Assembly: GCA_947500135.1 (NCBI GenBank) | Contig: CANMQX010000001.1 | Span: forward strand, 558,001-622,000 | Direction: 5' to 3' | DNA from: an uncultured Paracoccaceae bacterium | GTDB lineage: Bacteria > Pseudomonadota > Alphaproteobacteria > Rhodobacterales > Rhodobacteraceae | DNA: 64,000 nucleotides | Part shown: positions 35,391 to 43,630 of the stretch, piece by piece | How the letters are laid out: every line of letters begins with the position of its first letter | Position numbering within the stretch: the stretch's first letter is position 1 | Program-made: the position numbers and the translations under genes | The notes under the pieces: generated by a model | The model's database searches: none | Seen by the model: the letters and a program-made list of their open reading frames with translations, nothing else | Told to the model about the DNA's origin: nothing

Positions 35391-37154
35391 ATGAATGCCC
35401 CACAAGATAAACCCGCTTTTCTGAATGTCGCCGCCTCATTGAATGGGCGGCGTTGGATTGGTCCGTCCGCCGAGGAGGACCGCCAGTCTGAGGCGATGGC
35501 CCAAGCCACCGCCCTGCCCGCACCCTTGTGTCGGACGCTGGTCCGGCGCGGGGTGGCAGCACCGGATGCGGCGGCCTACCTGACGCCCACCTTGCGCGAA
35601 TTGATGCCCGACCCGCATCAGATGCGCGATATGGAAAAAGCCGCAGCACGGTTTCGGCAGGCCGTCAAAAGCGGTCAAAAGATCGCGATATTTGCCGATT
35701 ATGATGTCGATGGCGGGTCATCAGCGGCCTTGCTGCTGACATGGCTACGATCTTGCGGGCAGCAGGCGACGCTTTATATCCCCGACCGTATTGATGAAGG
35801 CTACGGGCCAAATGACGCGGCTATGACCGCCTTGGCAGGCGACCACGACCTGATCGTCTGTGTCGATTGCGGGACATTGTCACATGGCCCGATTGCCGCC
35901 GCCAATGGGGCAGATGTGATCGTGCTTGACCACCACCTTGGGGCCGAAACCCTGCCGCCCGCCCACGCGGTTGTGAACCCCAACCGGCAGGATGAAACGG
36001 GTGATCTGGGGCATCTATGCGCTGCTGCCGTCGTCTTTATGATGCTGGTCGAAGTGAACCGGCAGATGCGGACCAATGGCGAAACAGGGCCGGACCTGAT
36101 GGCGATGCTGGATTTGGTCGCATTGGCCACAGTCGCCGATGTGGCCCCGCTGACCGGCGTAAACCGGGCCTTCGTGCGTCAGGGGCTGACTGTGATGGCG
36201 CGGCGGCAACGGATCGGCCTGACGGCCTTGGCCGATGTGGCGGGCCTGGATCAGGCGCCCAGCAGCTATCACCTGGGGTTTCTACTGGGACCACGGGTTA
36301 ATGCAGGCGGTCGAATTGGCAAGGCCGATCTGGGCGCGCGGCTGCTTGCCACCGATGACCGGAACGAGGCGCAGGCATTGGCCGAACGGCTGGACCAGTT
36401 GAACACCGAACGGCGCGAGGTCGAGGCGCAGGTGCGCGATCAGGCGCTGGAACAGGCCGCGGCACGCGGCACCGACGGCGCGCTGGTCTGGGCCGCAGGC
36501 GAAGGTTGGCACCCCGGCGTCGTGGGCATCGTGGCGGCGCGGTTGAAAGAGGCGACAAACCGGCCCGCCATCGTGATCGGGTTGGATGGGGATATCGGCA
36601 AGGGTTCCGGGCGATCTGTCAGCGGCATTGACCTTGGGGCCGCAATCCAACGCACAGCCGCAGAGGAGCTGCTGATCAAAGGCGGTGGCCATAAAATGGC
36701 CGCCGGACTGACCGTGGCGCGGGATCAACTGGAACCGGCCATGGACCGTCTGTCAGAGCTTCTGGCCAAACAGGGCGCGGCAGAGATTGGGCCCGCCGAT
36801 CTGCGGCTCGACAGTCTGCTGATGCCGGGGGCTGCAACACTGGACCTGATCAATCAGATCGAAAATGCGGGCCCCTTTGGGGCGGGCGCCCCCGCCCCGC
36901 GCTTTGCCTTCCCCGATTGCCAAATCCACTTCGCCAAACAGGTTGGTGCCAACCATTTGAAAATCAGCTTCGGCGACGGGATCGGGCCGCGAATCGATGC
37001 CATCAGCTTTGGCGCGATGGACGGGCCGATGGGCCCCGCATTGCTTGACCATAACGGCGCACGTTTCCATCTGGCGGGGCGTCTGGAGATCAATACATGG
37101 CAAGGACGGCAGTCGGTGCAACTGCGCCTGGAAGACGCCGCAGCGGCACATTAA
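35391..37154 (+). CDS. recJ: Single-stranded-DNA-specific exonuclease RecJ
   Basis: 5'-3' single-strand exonuclease used in recombination and mismatch repair. The 587-residue product has the DHH-family motifs FADYDVDGGSSAALL near residue 104, VDCGT, and VLDHHLG near residue 180, then LGPRVNAGGRIGKAD and the DHHA1 region with GGGHKMAAGL near residue 428, and an OB-fold tail. Length is normal. It follows glpX by 30 bp and precedes tRNA-Glu. Confidence 0.95.
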   Translation: MNAPQDKPAFLNVAASLNGRRWIGPSAEEDRQSEAMAQATALPAPLCRTLVRRGVAAPDAAAYLTPTLRELMPDPHQMRDMEKAAARFRQAVKSGQKIAIFADYDVDGGSSAALLLTWLRSCGQQATLYIPDRIDEGYGPNDAAMTALAGDHDLIVCVDCGTLSHGPIAAANGADVIVLDHHLGAETLPPAHAVVNPNRQDETGDLGHLCAAAVVFMMLVEVNRQMRTNGETGPDLMAMLDLVALATVADVAPLTGVNRAFVRQGLTVMARRQRIGLTALADVAGLDQAPSSYHLGFLLGPRVNAGGRIGKADLGARLLATDDRNEAQALAERLDQLNTERREVEAQVRDQALEQAAARGTDGALVWAAGEGWHPGVVGIVAARLKEATNRPAIVIGLDGDIGKGSGRSVSGIDLGAAIQRTAAEELLIKGGGHKMAAGLTVARDQLEPAMDRLSELLAKQGAAEIGPADLRLDSLLMPGAATLDLINQIENAGPFGAGAPAPRFAFPDCQIHFAKQVGANHLKISFGDGIGPRIDAISFGAMDGPMGPALLDHNGARFHLAGRLEINTWQGRQSVQLRLEDAAAAH

Positions 37155-37227
37155 TAATCCCGACAAAAACCGCAAAAACCCTCTTGCGCGATGCGCGCGC
37201 ATTCCCTAAAAGCGGCGCACCAACTGC

Positions 37228-37302
37228 GGTCCCTTCGTCTATCGGTTAGGACGCCAGGTTTTCAACCTGGAAAGAGGGGTTCGATTCCCCTAGGGACTGC
37301 CA
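37228..37302 (+). tRNA. tRNA-Glu, anticodon TTC
   Basis: Cloverleaf with acceptor stem GGTCCCT/AGGGACT (first pair G-T), discriminator G and an encoded CCA at 37300-37302. The anticodon arm is CCAGG-TTTTCAA-CCTGG with anticodon TTC at 37261-37263, and the T arm GGGG-TTCGATT-CCCC is intact. Reads glutamate codons GAA/GAG. Confidence 0.97.
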
Positions 37303-37369
37303 TTGGTGAAACTCCCCAGATATCAGCGCATTGTGATCTCATGTGCCGTTTGCCTGTCAAAACGCAGCT

Positions 37370-37399
37370 AAAAAATGGCCGCCCCTCGGGAGGGCGACC
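37370..37399 (-). terminator. Intrinsic terminator of the liv operon
   Basis: On the minus strand a GC-rich hairpin (GGTCGCCCTC, loop CCGA, GGGGCGGCC with wobble pairs) is followed by A and six T. It lies 35 bases beyond the stop of the binding-protein gene and so ends the seven-gene operon before tRNA-Glu. Confidence 0.8.
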
Positions 37400-37433
37400 A
37401 ATTCATCGGATAGCAATCAAATCGGCAGAGCGC

Positions 37434-38696
37434 CTATTTCAGCGAAGCCATAAATGCGTCCACATCATTCAGCGACATGAATTCAACCTCGTCCGTGCCC
37501 GCGTCAGAGAATGACCAGATCACAGCCGGGGCGGATACGTCGCCATTTGCGTCAAAGCGCACATTGCCCGTGGCCCCTTGGAACATCACATTGCCCCCAG
37601 ACGCCAAAACCTCTTTGGCGGCGGTGAACCCGGCTGTATCAGCGCTGACCGGCGTGCCGTCAGGGTCGGTGACCCGCACAATGGCAGCCGCGACATCCGC
37701 ACCCGACGCATCCTTGCCCGCAGCTTCCATCGCCAGCAGAACAATCATCGCCGCGTCATAGCTATTGGCCAGACCCGGGCCGTTCGGTTCTGACGCGAAA
37801 CGCTCCTGATAGGCGGCGCGAAACGCATCAGCGCTTTCTGATCTGGGCGAGGCGGTATCAGTGCCCAATGCTGACCCCAGATATTGCAGGCCCACATTAT
37901 CGCGGAACTCATCTGATTTCAGCGAGTTGGCCAGGATCATGTTCTGCGTGCCACCCAGCGACAGCCATTCACGCACCGCCGCTGTACCCTCAGCCGGGTA
38001 TAGCGCGAGGTAAAGCGCATCGGGTTGGCTTGTCACAGCTTCTGTCACTTCGGCGCGGTAACTGGGCTGACCGTCATTGATGGCGACAGAGGCAGTCACC
38101 TCTACGCCCACAGCCGCGAAATCAGTGGCGATCAACCGGGCCATATCCTGCCCCCAGTCGTCGTTTTTGTACAGAACGGCAACCGATTTGTAGCCTTGAT
38201 CAGCCGCCACCTTGGCCCCGACCGCCGATTGCACGCCCGTGGTTGCGAATGTCCGATACCACAGACCGCCAGTCTTGCCTTCGGTGGCAAGGCCCGTGAA
38301 CGCGGTGGATGACGAACAGCATGACATCTGCAGCACGCCGCTTGGCACGGTGACAGAGGTCAGGATCGGCATCGACACGCCAGAGGATACAGCCCCCAGC
38401 AGCACATTCACCCCTTCCAGATCGACCAGTGCTTTGGCAGCATCAACGCCAACCTTGGGATCAACTTGGGTATCACGCAGCACCATCTCAATCTCGCAAC
38501 CCGCAGCACCGCCAGCGGCATTGACCTGATCAACAGCGAATTGCGCAGTTTCCGCAATCGGGCGCCCCCAATCCACGGATGTCGGCAGCACCGCCCCGAT
38601 CTTGGTGGTGCAATCCTGCGCCTGGGCGGCACCAGCCAACACGCTCATTCCAAAGGCCAACGCGGCGGTTGCCCCCATGGTTTTGACAATAGACAT
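37434..38696 (-). CDS. Branched-chain-amino-acid-type ABC binding protein
   Basis: Periplasmic solute-binding protein (LivJ type, peripla_BP_6) of the transporter encoded upstream. A signal peptide covers about residues 1-27 (MSIVKTMGATAALAFGMSVL, then AGAAQA before QDCTTKIG). The two-lobed domain follows, with GAVSSGVSMPILTS near residue 100 and NDDWGQDM near residue 180. Two adjacent cysteines (MSCCSSST) near residue 126 are unusual in LivJ proteins. ATG 38696 has AGGGAGAG upstream. Last gene of the operon; such binding proteins accept many substrates, so leucine is not implied. Confidence 0.88.
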   Translation of the reverse strand: MSIVKTMGATAALAFGMSVLAGAAQAQDCTTKIGAVLPTSVDWGRPIAETAQFAVDQVNAAGGAAGCEIEMVLRDTQVDPKVGVDAAKALVDLEGVNVLLGAVSSGVSMPILTSVTVPSGVLQMSCCSSSTAFTGLATEGKTGGLWYRTFATTGVQSAVGAKVAADQGYKSVAVLYKNDDWGQDMARLIATDFAAVGVEVTASVAINDGQPSYRAEVTEAVTSQPDALYLALYPAEGTAAVREWLSLGGTQNMILANSLKSDEFRDNVGLQYLGSALGTDTASPRSESADAFRAAYQERFASEPNGPGLANSYDAAMIVLLAMEAAGKDASGADVAAAIVRVTDPDGTPVSADTAGFTAAKEVLASGGNVMFQGATGNVRFDANGDVSAPAVIWSFSDAGTDEVEFMSLNDVDAFMASLK

Positions 38697-38698
38697 AT

Positions 38699-39667
38699 TT
38701 ACTCTCCCTGTTGCGTTTGTTGGGGTTTTCCCCTTTGTGATACGACAAGCCGTTCCGGCAGAAATCCCTGCGGGCGCCACATCAGCATGCCGACGATGAC
38801 CGACCCGATCAGTATGAATTGAACCGAGCCAGTGTAAAGCTGCACATCAACCGGCGCAAATCGCGACAGGGCCCAGCCCGACAGGGTCCATGCCCCCCAG
38901 ATCAGAAACGCCCCAAAAATCGCGCCCCGATTATTGCCCGCGCCACCCACAATCAGCATCGCCCAGATTTGGAAGGTCAGGGTCGGCAACACGTCCTGCG
39001 GGCTGACAAAGGCATAGAACGTCCCATAAAGGCCGCCCGCCAGTCCCAGGATCACCGACCCTGTAACAAAAGCCATCAACCTGATCCGGGCGGGGTTCTT
39101 GCCTAGCGACCGGGCGGCCTCTTCATCTTCCCGTATTGCGCGCAGCAACCTGCCAAAAGGCGATGCGACAAGCCGCTCCAAAAACATGTAAGTAGCAATC
39201 AGGATCAGCAGGACAACGACAAAAAAGAACAGGTTATAGATAAACCCATCGCCTAACGCGGCGCGCAGGGGCCGTTCAAACCCGCGCACGCCCTTGGCAC
39301 CGCCGGCCAGCCATTCGGCATTGCGCATCAGGTTTTCAAACGCCACCGCCACACCAAAGGTAGCAATCGCAAGATAGTCGTGCCGCAAGCGCAAGGTCAG
39401 CAGCCCAACGACCCAGGCCATCAACCCGGCCGCAGCCATACCCCCCAGCAAAGCCAGCGGATAAAACAGGCCAAAGCCGCCCAGATGCCCCGCCTGCGCC
39501 GTCCCACCAAGGATCAGCGTGCCATAGGCCCCTGCCCCGAAAAACGCGACAACACCACCGTTAAACAGGCCCGTATTGCCCCATTGCAGGTTCAGACCAA
39601 GCACCGCAATCGCAAGGATCGACGCCGTGGTGGCAAAGAAAATAAGATATGAAAACACGCCAATCAT
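38699..39667 (-). CDS. livM: ABC permease, LivM type
   Basis: Inner-membrane permease, 322 residues with about nine to ten helices. The NLQWGNTGLFNGGVVAFFG opening and the coupling-loop region REDEEAARSLGKNPARIRLMAF are LivM hallmarks. Its start overlaps the LivH stop by 4 bp and its stop is 2 bases ahead of the binding-protein start, so all are translation-coupled. The symbol denotes type, not proven leucine transport. Confidence 0.88.
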   Translation of the reverse strand: MIGVFSYLIFFATTASILAIAVLGLNLQWGNTGLFNGGVVAFFGAGAYGTLILGGTAQAGHLGGFGLFYPLALLGGMAAAGLMAWVVGLLTLRLRHDYLAIATFGVAVAFENLMRNAEWLAGGAKGVRGFERPLRAALGDGFIYNLFFFVVVLLILIATYMFLERLVASPFGRLLRAIREDEEAARSLGKNPARIRLMAFVTGSVILGLAGGLYGTFYAFVSPQDVLPTLTFQIWAMLIVGGAGNNRGAIFGAFLIWGAWTLSGWALSRFAPVDVQLYTGSVQFILIGSVIVGMLMWRPQGFLPERLVVSQRGKPQQTQQGE

Positions 39668-40578
39668 GCCCGTGCCTCACCAAACAACCCGTGCGGGCGG
39701 ATCATCAAAACCAGAAGGATCAACAGAAATGGGACGGATGGCGTGTACCCAGACGGCAGCACAACCAGCGCCATATTACCGGCGATCCCGACGATGAAAC
39801 CGCCCAACACCGCGCCATAAACACTACCAATCCCGCCCACGATGGTCGCTGCAAAAATCGGCAGGACTAGATCACGGCCCATTACCGGGATCAACTGATG
39901 GCTGATCCCATAAAAGACACCGGCAACCGCCGCCAACCCCCCTCCGATCAGCCAAACAGCCATGATCGTGCGTTGCAAATTGACGCCATTGACCTGTGCC
40001 AGCGACGGGTTTTCGGCAACCGCGCGCAGGGAATAGCCAAAGGTGGTGCGCGACAGGATCAGATGCAGGATGAACATCAACGCCAAGGCCGCAATCAGCA
40101 CAAAAACCTGATCCGGCTTGACCAGGATCAGCGGATCACGGCTTAGGATCACCGCAAATGCGATATCGCGGGAGTACAGCGCGGGGCTTAGCCCAAAGAT
40201 CAGGCCAATCACATTGCGGATGATCAGGGCCATGCCGAAACTGGCAAAGACCATTGATAACTCCTGTCCCTTTTCGCGCACCCGTTTGAATATCAACCGG
40301 TCGATCAACAAGGCCGACAGCCCCGTCAGCACCATGGAAATCAGGATCGCGATGATCAGGCTGCCGGTCAGCGACAAGGGCGCAAGCTTCACCGCCAGAA
40401 ACGGGGTCAACCCCGACACCAATGCATCGCAGACCAACGCGATGTAAGCGCCCAGCGACAACAACTCGGCATGCGAAAAATTGGCAAAGCGCAGGATATG
40501 CATGACCAACGTCAGCCCAATCGCCCCCAGCGACAGGTATGACCCGGTCAGCACGCCATCCAGCAGATGTTGGATCAT
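39664..40578 (-). CDS. livH: ABC permease, LivH type
   Basis: Inner-membrane permease, 304 residues with about eight helices. Typical LivH segments are GAIGLTLVMHILRFANFSHAE near the N-terminus, RAVAENPSLAQVNGVN (coupling helix) near residue 190 and FAATIVGGIGSVYGAVLGG near residue 243. It overlaps LivF by 4 bp upstream and LivM by 4 bp downstream. Confidence 0.9.
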   Translation of the reverse strand: MIQHLLDGVLTGSYLSLGAIGLTLVMHILRFANFSHAELLSLGAYIALVCDALVSGLTPFLAVKLAPLSLTGSLIIAILISMVLTGLSALLIDRLIFKRVREKGQELSMVFASFGMALIIRNVIGLIFGLSPALYSRDIAFAVILSRDPLILVKPDQVFVLIAALALMFILHLILSRTTFGYSLRAVAENPSLAQVNGVNLQRTIMAVWLIGGGLAAVAGVFYGISHQLIPVMGRDLVLPIFAATIVGGIGSVYGAVLGGFIVGIAGNMALVVLPSGYTPSVPFLLILLVLMIRPHGLFGEARA

Positions 40579-41306
40579 GTCGCCCCCACCCGCCGATTGC
40601 CCAGATAAATCTCGCCCACGACCTTATTGTCGCGCAAATCCGCGGCCGGGCCGTCGATCTGGTTACGCCCTTCGGCCAGAATGTAGCAATGATCGGCCAG
40701 TCGCAGCGCCTGATTGACGTTCTGTTCCACCAGCAGGATTGACACACCTTGCCCGGCCAGCATGCGCGCATGTTCCAACACCTCTTGCGCAGCCTTTGGC
40801 GACAGGCCCGCCGATGGTTCATCCATCAGGATCAACTGGGGTGCCGTGGCCAACGCCATCGCGATGGCCAGAAACTGACGTTGGCCGCCTGACAATGCCC
40901 CCGCCTTTTCGCGCTGTTTGGCGGCAAGGGCCGGAAACTGATCAAACAGGCGCGCCAACCGTGCCGGGGCGTCGGAACCCGCACGGCGCAAAGCAAGATC
41001 AAGGTTCTGGCGGATCGTCAGACTGCGAAAGATGTTATCGGTCTGCGGAACATAGGTGATGCCATGGGCGGTCAACTGATCGGTGCGCAGCCCCGTGATA
41101 TCAGACCCCTGAAACGTGATCTGGCCCGCGCTGACAGGCAGCAATCCGGCAATCGCCTTGATCAGGGTCGATTTGCCCGCCCCGTTCGGGCCGATGATCA
41201 AGGTGATCTGCGCAGGCGGCACCGCCAGCGACACATCCCGCAAAATCGGCAAATCCGGGACATAGCCTGCGGTCACGCCACGCACCTGCAGGATCGGGTC
41301 AGCCAT
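40575..41306 (-). CDS. livF: ABC ATPase, LivF type
   Basis: Cytoplasmic ATPase, 243 residues. Walker A GPNGAGKST (about residues 38-46), signature LSGGQRQFLAIAMAL, Walker B LILMDEPSAGLSP and a switch His replaced by LLVEQNVNQA (Gln/Asn), which is normal for LivF. ATG 41306 (MADPILQVRG) is preferred to an upstream open stretch; it overlaps the LivG stop by 8 bp. Works as a pair with LivG. Confidence 0.9.
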   Translation of the reverse strand: MADPILQVRGVTAGYVPDLPILRDVSLAVPPAQITLIIGPNGAGKSTLIKAIAGLLPVSAGQITFQGSDITGLRTDQLTAHGITYVPQTDNIFRSLTIRQNLDLALRRAGSDAPARLARLFDQFPALAAKQREKAGALSGGQRQFLAIAMALATAPQLILMDEPSAGLSPKAAQEVLEHARMLAGQGVSILLVEQNVNQALRLADHCYILAEGRNQIDGPAADLRDNKVVGEIYLGNRRVGAT

Positions 41307-42069
41307 CCATCGGCGCCCCCAAATAGGCATCCAGCAAGGTCGGATTGGCCAGCGCCTGCGCACTGGTGCCTTCAAAAATCACGCGCCCCTCGGCCAAGGC
41401 AATCACCGGGTCGCAATGCTGCATGACGAAATCCATGTCATGTTCGATGATCACAAATGTCGTGCCCTGCCGGTTCAATTCCGCGATCTTGCCGATCAGC
41501 GTGGCCGTCAGCACCGGGTTCACCCCTGCCGCCGGTTCATCCAGCAGGATCAGCTGCGGATCGCCCATCAAAACGCGGGCCAATTCCAGCAATTTCATCT
41601 GCCCGCCCGAAATCTGGCCCGCCGGATGATCCGCCAGCGCACCCAAGGTCACAAAATCCAGAACCTCCAACGCCTTGTCGCGGATGCGGCCTTCCTCGGT
41701 CTGCATCCGGCTACGAAACAGGAATGGCCCGGTGATCGTCTCGCCCACCTGTCCCATCGGGGCCAGCATGACATTTTCCAGCACGCTCATGCGGGCAAAA
41801 GGGCGCGGGATCTGAAATGTCCGCCCCAATCCACGCGCAAACAGCTTGTTGGGCGACAGGCCGGTGATGTCTTGCCCATCCAGTTGCACCGCGCCCACAT
41901 CGGGTTTCAACGCCCCGGTCAGCAGGTTGAACAGCGTCGATTTGCCCGCCCCGTTGGGGCCAATCAGCCCGGTCATCGACCCGCGCTGTACCGCCAGTGA
42001 CACATCATCAACCGCTTTGAAATTGCCAAAGCTGCGGCACAGGCCTTGGGTCACAAGGATCGGGTCAGC
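41299..42069 (-). CDS. livG: ABC ATPase, LivG type
   Basis: Second ATPase of the transporter, 256 residues. Walker A GPNGAGKST, the LivG-specific GLGRTFQIPRPF segment, signature ISGGQMKLLELARVL, Walker B LILLDEPAAGVNP and switch IIEHDMDFVM are all present. GTG 42069 (reading VADPILVTQG) mirrors the LivF start and overlaps the upstream reductase stop by 5 bp; an ATG seven codons earlier would also work. Second half of the LivFG ATPase pair. Confidence 0.88.
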   Translation of the reverse strand, partial: ADPILVTQGLCRSFGNFKAVDDVSLAVQRGSMTGLIGPNGAGKSTLFNLLTGALKPDVGAVQLDGQDITGLSPNKLFARGLGRTFQIPRPFARMSVLENVMLAPMGQVGETITGPFLFRSRMQTEEGRIRDKALEVLDFVTLGALADHPAGQISGGQMKLLELARVLMGDPQLILLDEPAAGVNPVLTATLIGKIAELNRQGTTFVIIEHDMDFVMQHCDPVIALAEGRVIFEGTSAQALANPTLLDAYLGAPMDG

Positions 42070-43141
42070 CACTGCCCAGAACCTTGTCATCCGGGCGGGT
42101 GTTCAGGTTGTATTTCATAATGCGGCCATGGCGGCCGCCCCGGTCGCGTTCCAAAGCAAAGACACTGCCCGGCGGCCCCGGCGCGCGGTCTAGCAACGCG
42201 CCGATGGCACTGTGATCCGCATCATCCAGCGTGACGTCAAACGCCTCAACCGTCTGCGGCAAATGCCTTGCATAACGCGCACCGACAATGGCGGCGGCAA
42301 CCTGCGGCCGGTCCAACACCCAGCGCGTTGCAACTGTGGACAGCGACACGCCATGTTTGTCCCCGATGGATTTCAGCAGCTGCAACAGCTCCTGAAACAC
42401 GGCCCATGACCCAAATTCATCGATGATCAGCCGATATTTGATCAGGCTACGATTTTCAAAATCAAAGCCGGGATCAGGCTTGCCCAACCAACGCTCCGTC
42501 AGGAAACCACCCGCCAGGGTGCCAAAGCAAAGCAATTGCATATCGCGGCCAGCGGCCCAATCCGTCAGGCCATTTTCAGGGCGGCGATCAAGGATTGAAT
42601 ACTGCACCTGCGTCGACACAACATCAAACCCCGCATCCAGAAAAGGCTGCGTTTCGGCGACATCCCAATTGGTCACACCCAGATGCGTAATCTTGCCTTT
42701 TTGCTGACAGGTCTTCAGGGCATCCAGCCCCATCAACGGGTCACCCAGCGACAAATCCCACCAAAAGAACTGGACCAGATGCAACTGTTCCACCTGCAAC
42801 CGCTGCAAGGAGCGATCAATAATCGCCTCAACATCGGCGGGGCGGATATTGTCCAACAGACCCAGATCAGGCACCAGCTTTGTATGCACCCGGACCTGAT
42901 CTGCCACCGCCATCCCGCGACGGTGGCGCAGATCGCCGATGAAATCGCCAATCATCTCCTCAACGCCGACATAGATATCGGCGCAGTCAAATGTGGTGAT
43001 ACCAGCGTCCAGAAACGCCTCCATATCGCGCACCGCGTCGGACCGATCCACCGGACCGTGATCGCCAGCTAATTGCCAGCCTCCCTTGATCACGCGCGAG
43101 ATGTCATAGCCGGGGCGCAGCTTCGCGGTCTCAACGCTCAT
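42065..43141 (-). CDS. Aldo/keto reductase with the catalytic His replaced by Phe
   Basis: A 358-residue member of the aldo/keto reductase fold. Three of the four catalytic positions are recognisable: Asp52 and Tyr57 (FDCADIYVG) and Lys88 (VHTKLVP). The usual His in the strand VQFxWW is Phe126 (codon 42764-42766). Its paralogue across the divergent promoter keeps His123 in the same context, so alignment is secure. The first 4 bp of this gene overlap the TIGR04076 stop, and its end overlaps livG. A changed or lost reductase activity is inferred. The substrate probably relates to what the transporter imports. Confidence 0.85.
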   Translation of the reverse strand: MSVETAKLRPGYDISRVIKGGWQLAGDHGPVDRSDAVRDMEAFLDAGITTFDCADIYVGVEEMIGDFIGDLRHRRGMAVADQVRVHTKLVPDLGLLDNIRPADVEAIIDRSLQRLQVEQLHLVQFFWWDLSLGDPLMGLDALKTCQQKGKITHLGVTNWDVAETQPFLDAGFDVVSTQVQYSILDRRPENGLTDWAAGRDMQLLCFGTLAGGFLTERWLGKPDPGFDFENRSLIKYRLIIDEFGSWAVFQELLQLLKSIGDKHGVSLSTVATRWVLDRPQVAAAIVGARYARHLPQTVEAFDVTLDDADHSAIGALLDRAPGPPGSVFALERDRGGRHGRIMKYNLNTRPDDKVLGSG

Positions 43142-43515
43142 GCGTCATCCGCCTGCCAATAGGGGGTGCCACGGGCCTCTGGCTGGCCAGTCGTGGCCGC
43201 ATGTGTGAACCAGCGTTTTTCCAATCGGGTGATGCGAAACCGGCCACCGCAATGGGGATCGGGGCACGCCACCTCTGCATCAGTGCTGACCCAGTCATTA
43301 GGGTCGGTCGTCCGCTGTTTGACGGGCAACAGCGGGATCAACGCCGCCAGCGCATACATCGAAAGCCGTGTGCCGGGTTCAAAAACCAGCGCCTCACCTT
43401 CCACCCGAAAACTTTCGCCCTCGATATGGCGGCAAACGGGCGTGCGGCCATCCAGCACGGTTTCCACCTTCAGATCATAAAGCCAGAAGCCCGCACTTGG
43501 CGTATCCTCTTGCAT
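43138..43515 (-). CDS. TIGR04076-family protein
   Basis: A 125-residue cytoplasmic protein resembling the TIGR04076 family: the DLKVETV strand, VCRHIEGESFRVEGEAL with Cys28, the LSMYALAALIPLLPVKQR helix and NDW...VACPDPHCGGRFRITR. Cys84 and Cys89 lie in the last motif and could bind metal with Cys28. The family has no known function and often accompanies oxidoreductases. It is the first gene of the seven-gene operon; GGAAAGGACGGGG precedes its ATG. Confidence 0.7.
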   Translation of the reverse strand: MQEDTPSAGFWLYDLKVETVLDGRTPVCRHIEGESFRVEGEALVFEPGTRLSMYALAALIPLLPVKQRTTDPNDWVSTDAEVACPDPHCGGRFRITRLEKRWFTHAATTGQPEARGTPYWQADDA

Positions 43516-43544
43516 CCCCGTCCTTTCCGCTGGACTGGCGCCAA

Positions 43545-43569
43545 CGCTTGGTCTTATCTGGATCAGGTT
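43545..43569 (-). promoter_or_regulatory. Thi-box-like element in the operon leader (uncertain)
   Basis: On the minus strand the leader reads AACCTGATCCAG, ATAAGACCAA, GCG. The first 12 bases and the GCG agree with the conserved 3' half of TPP riboswitches, but the P5 stem is broken and no GGGGTGC or CTGAGA (5' half) is seen upstream. Either a degenerate remnant or coincidence. Confidence 0.25.
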
Positions 43570-43630
43570 ATCGCATATCGCAGGGGCCTCAAGGGCGATT
43601 TAGCGCAAAGCAACCAGAGCAGGAAACACC

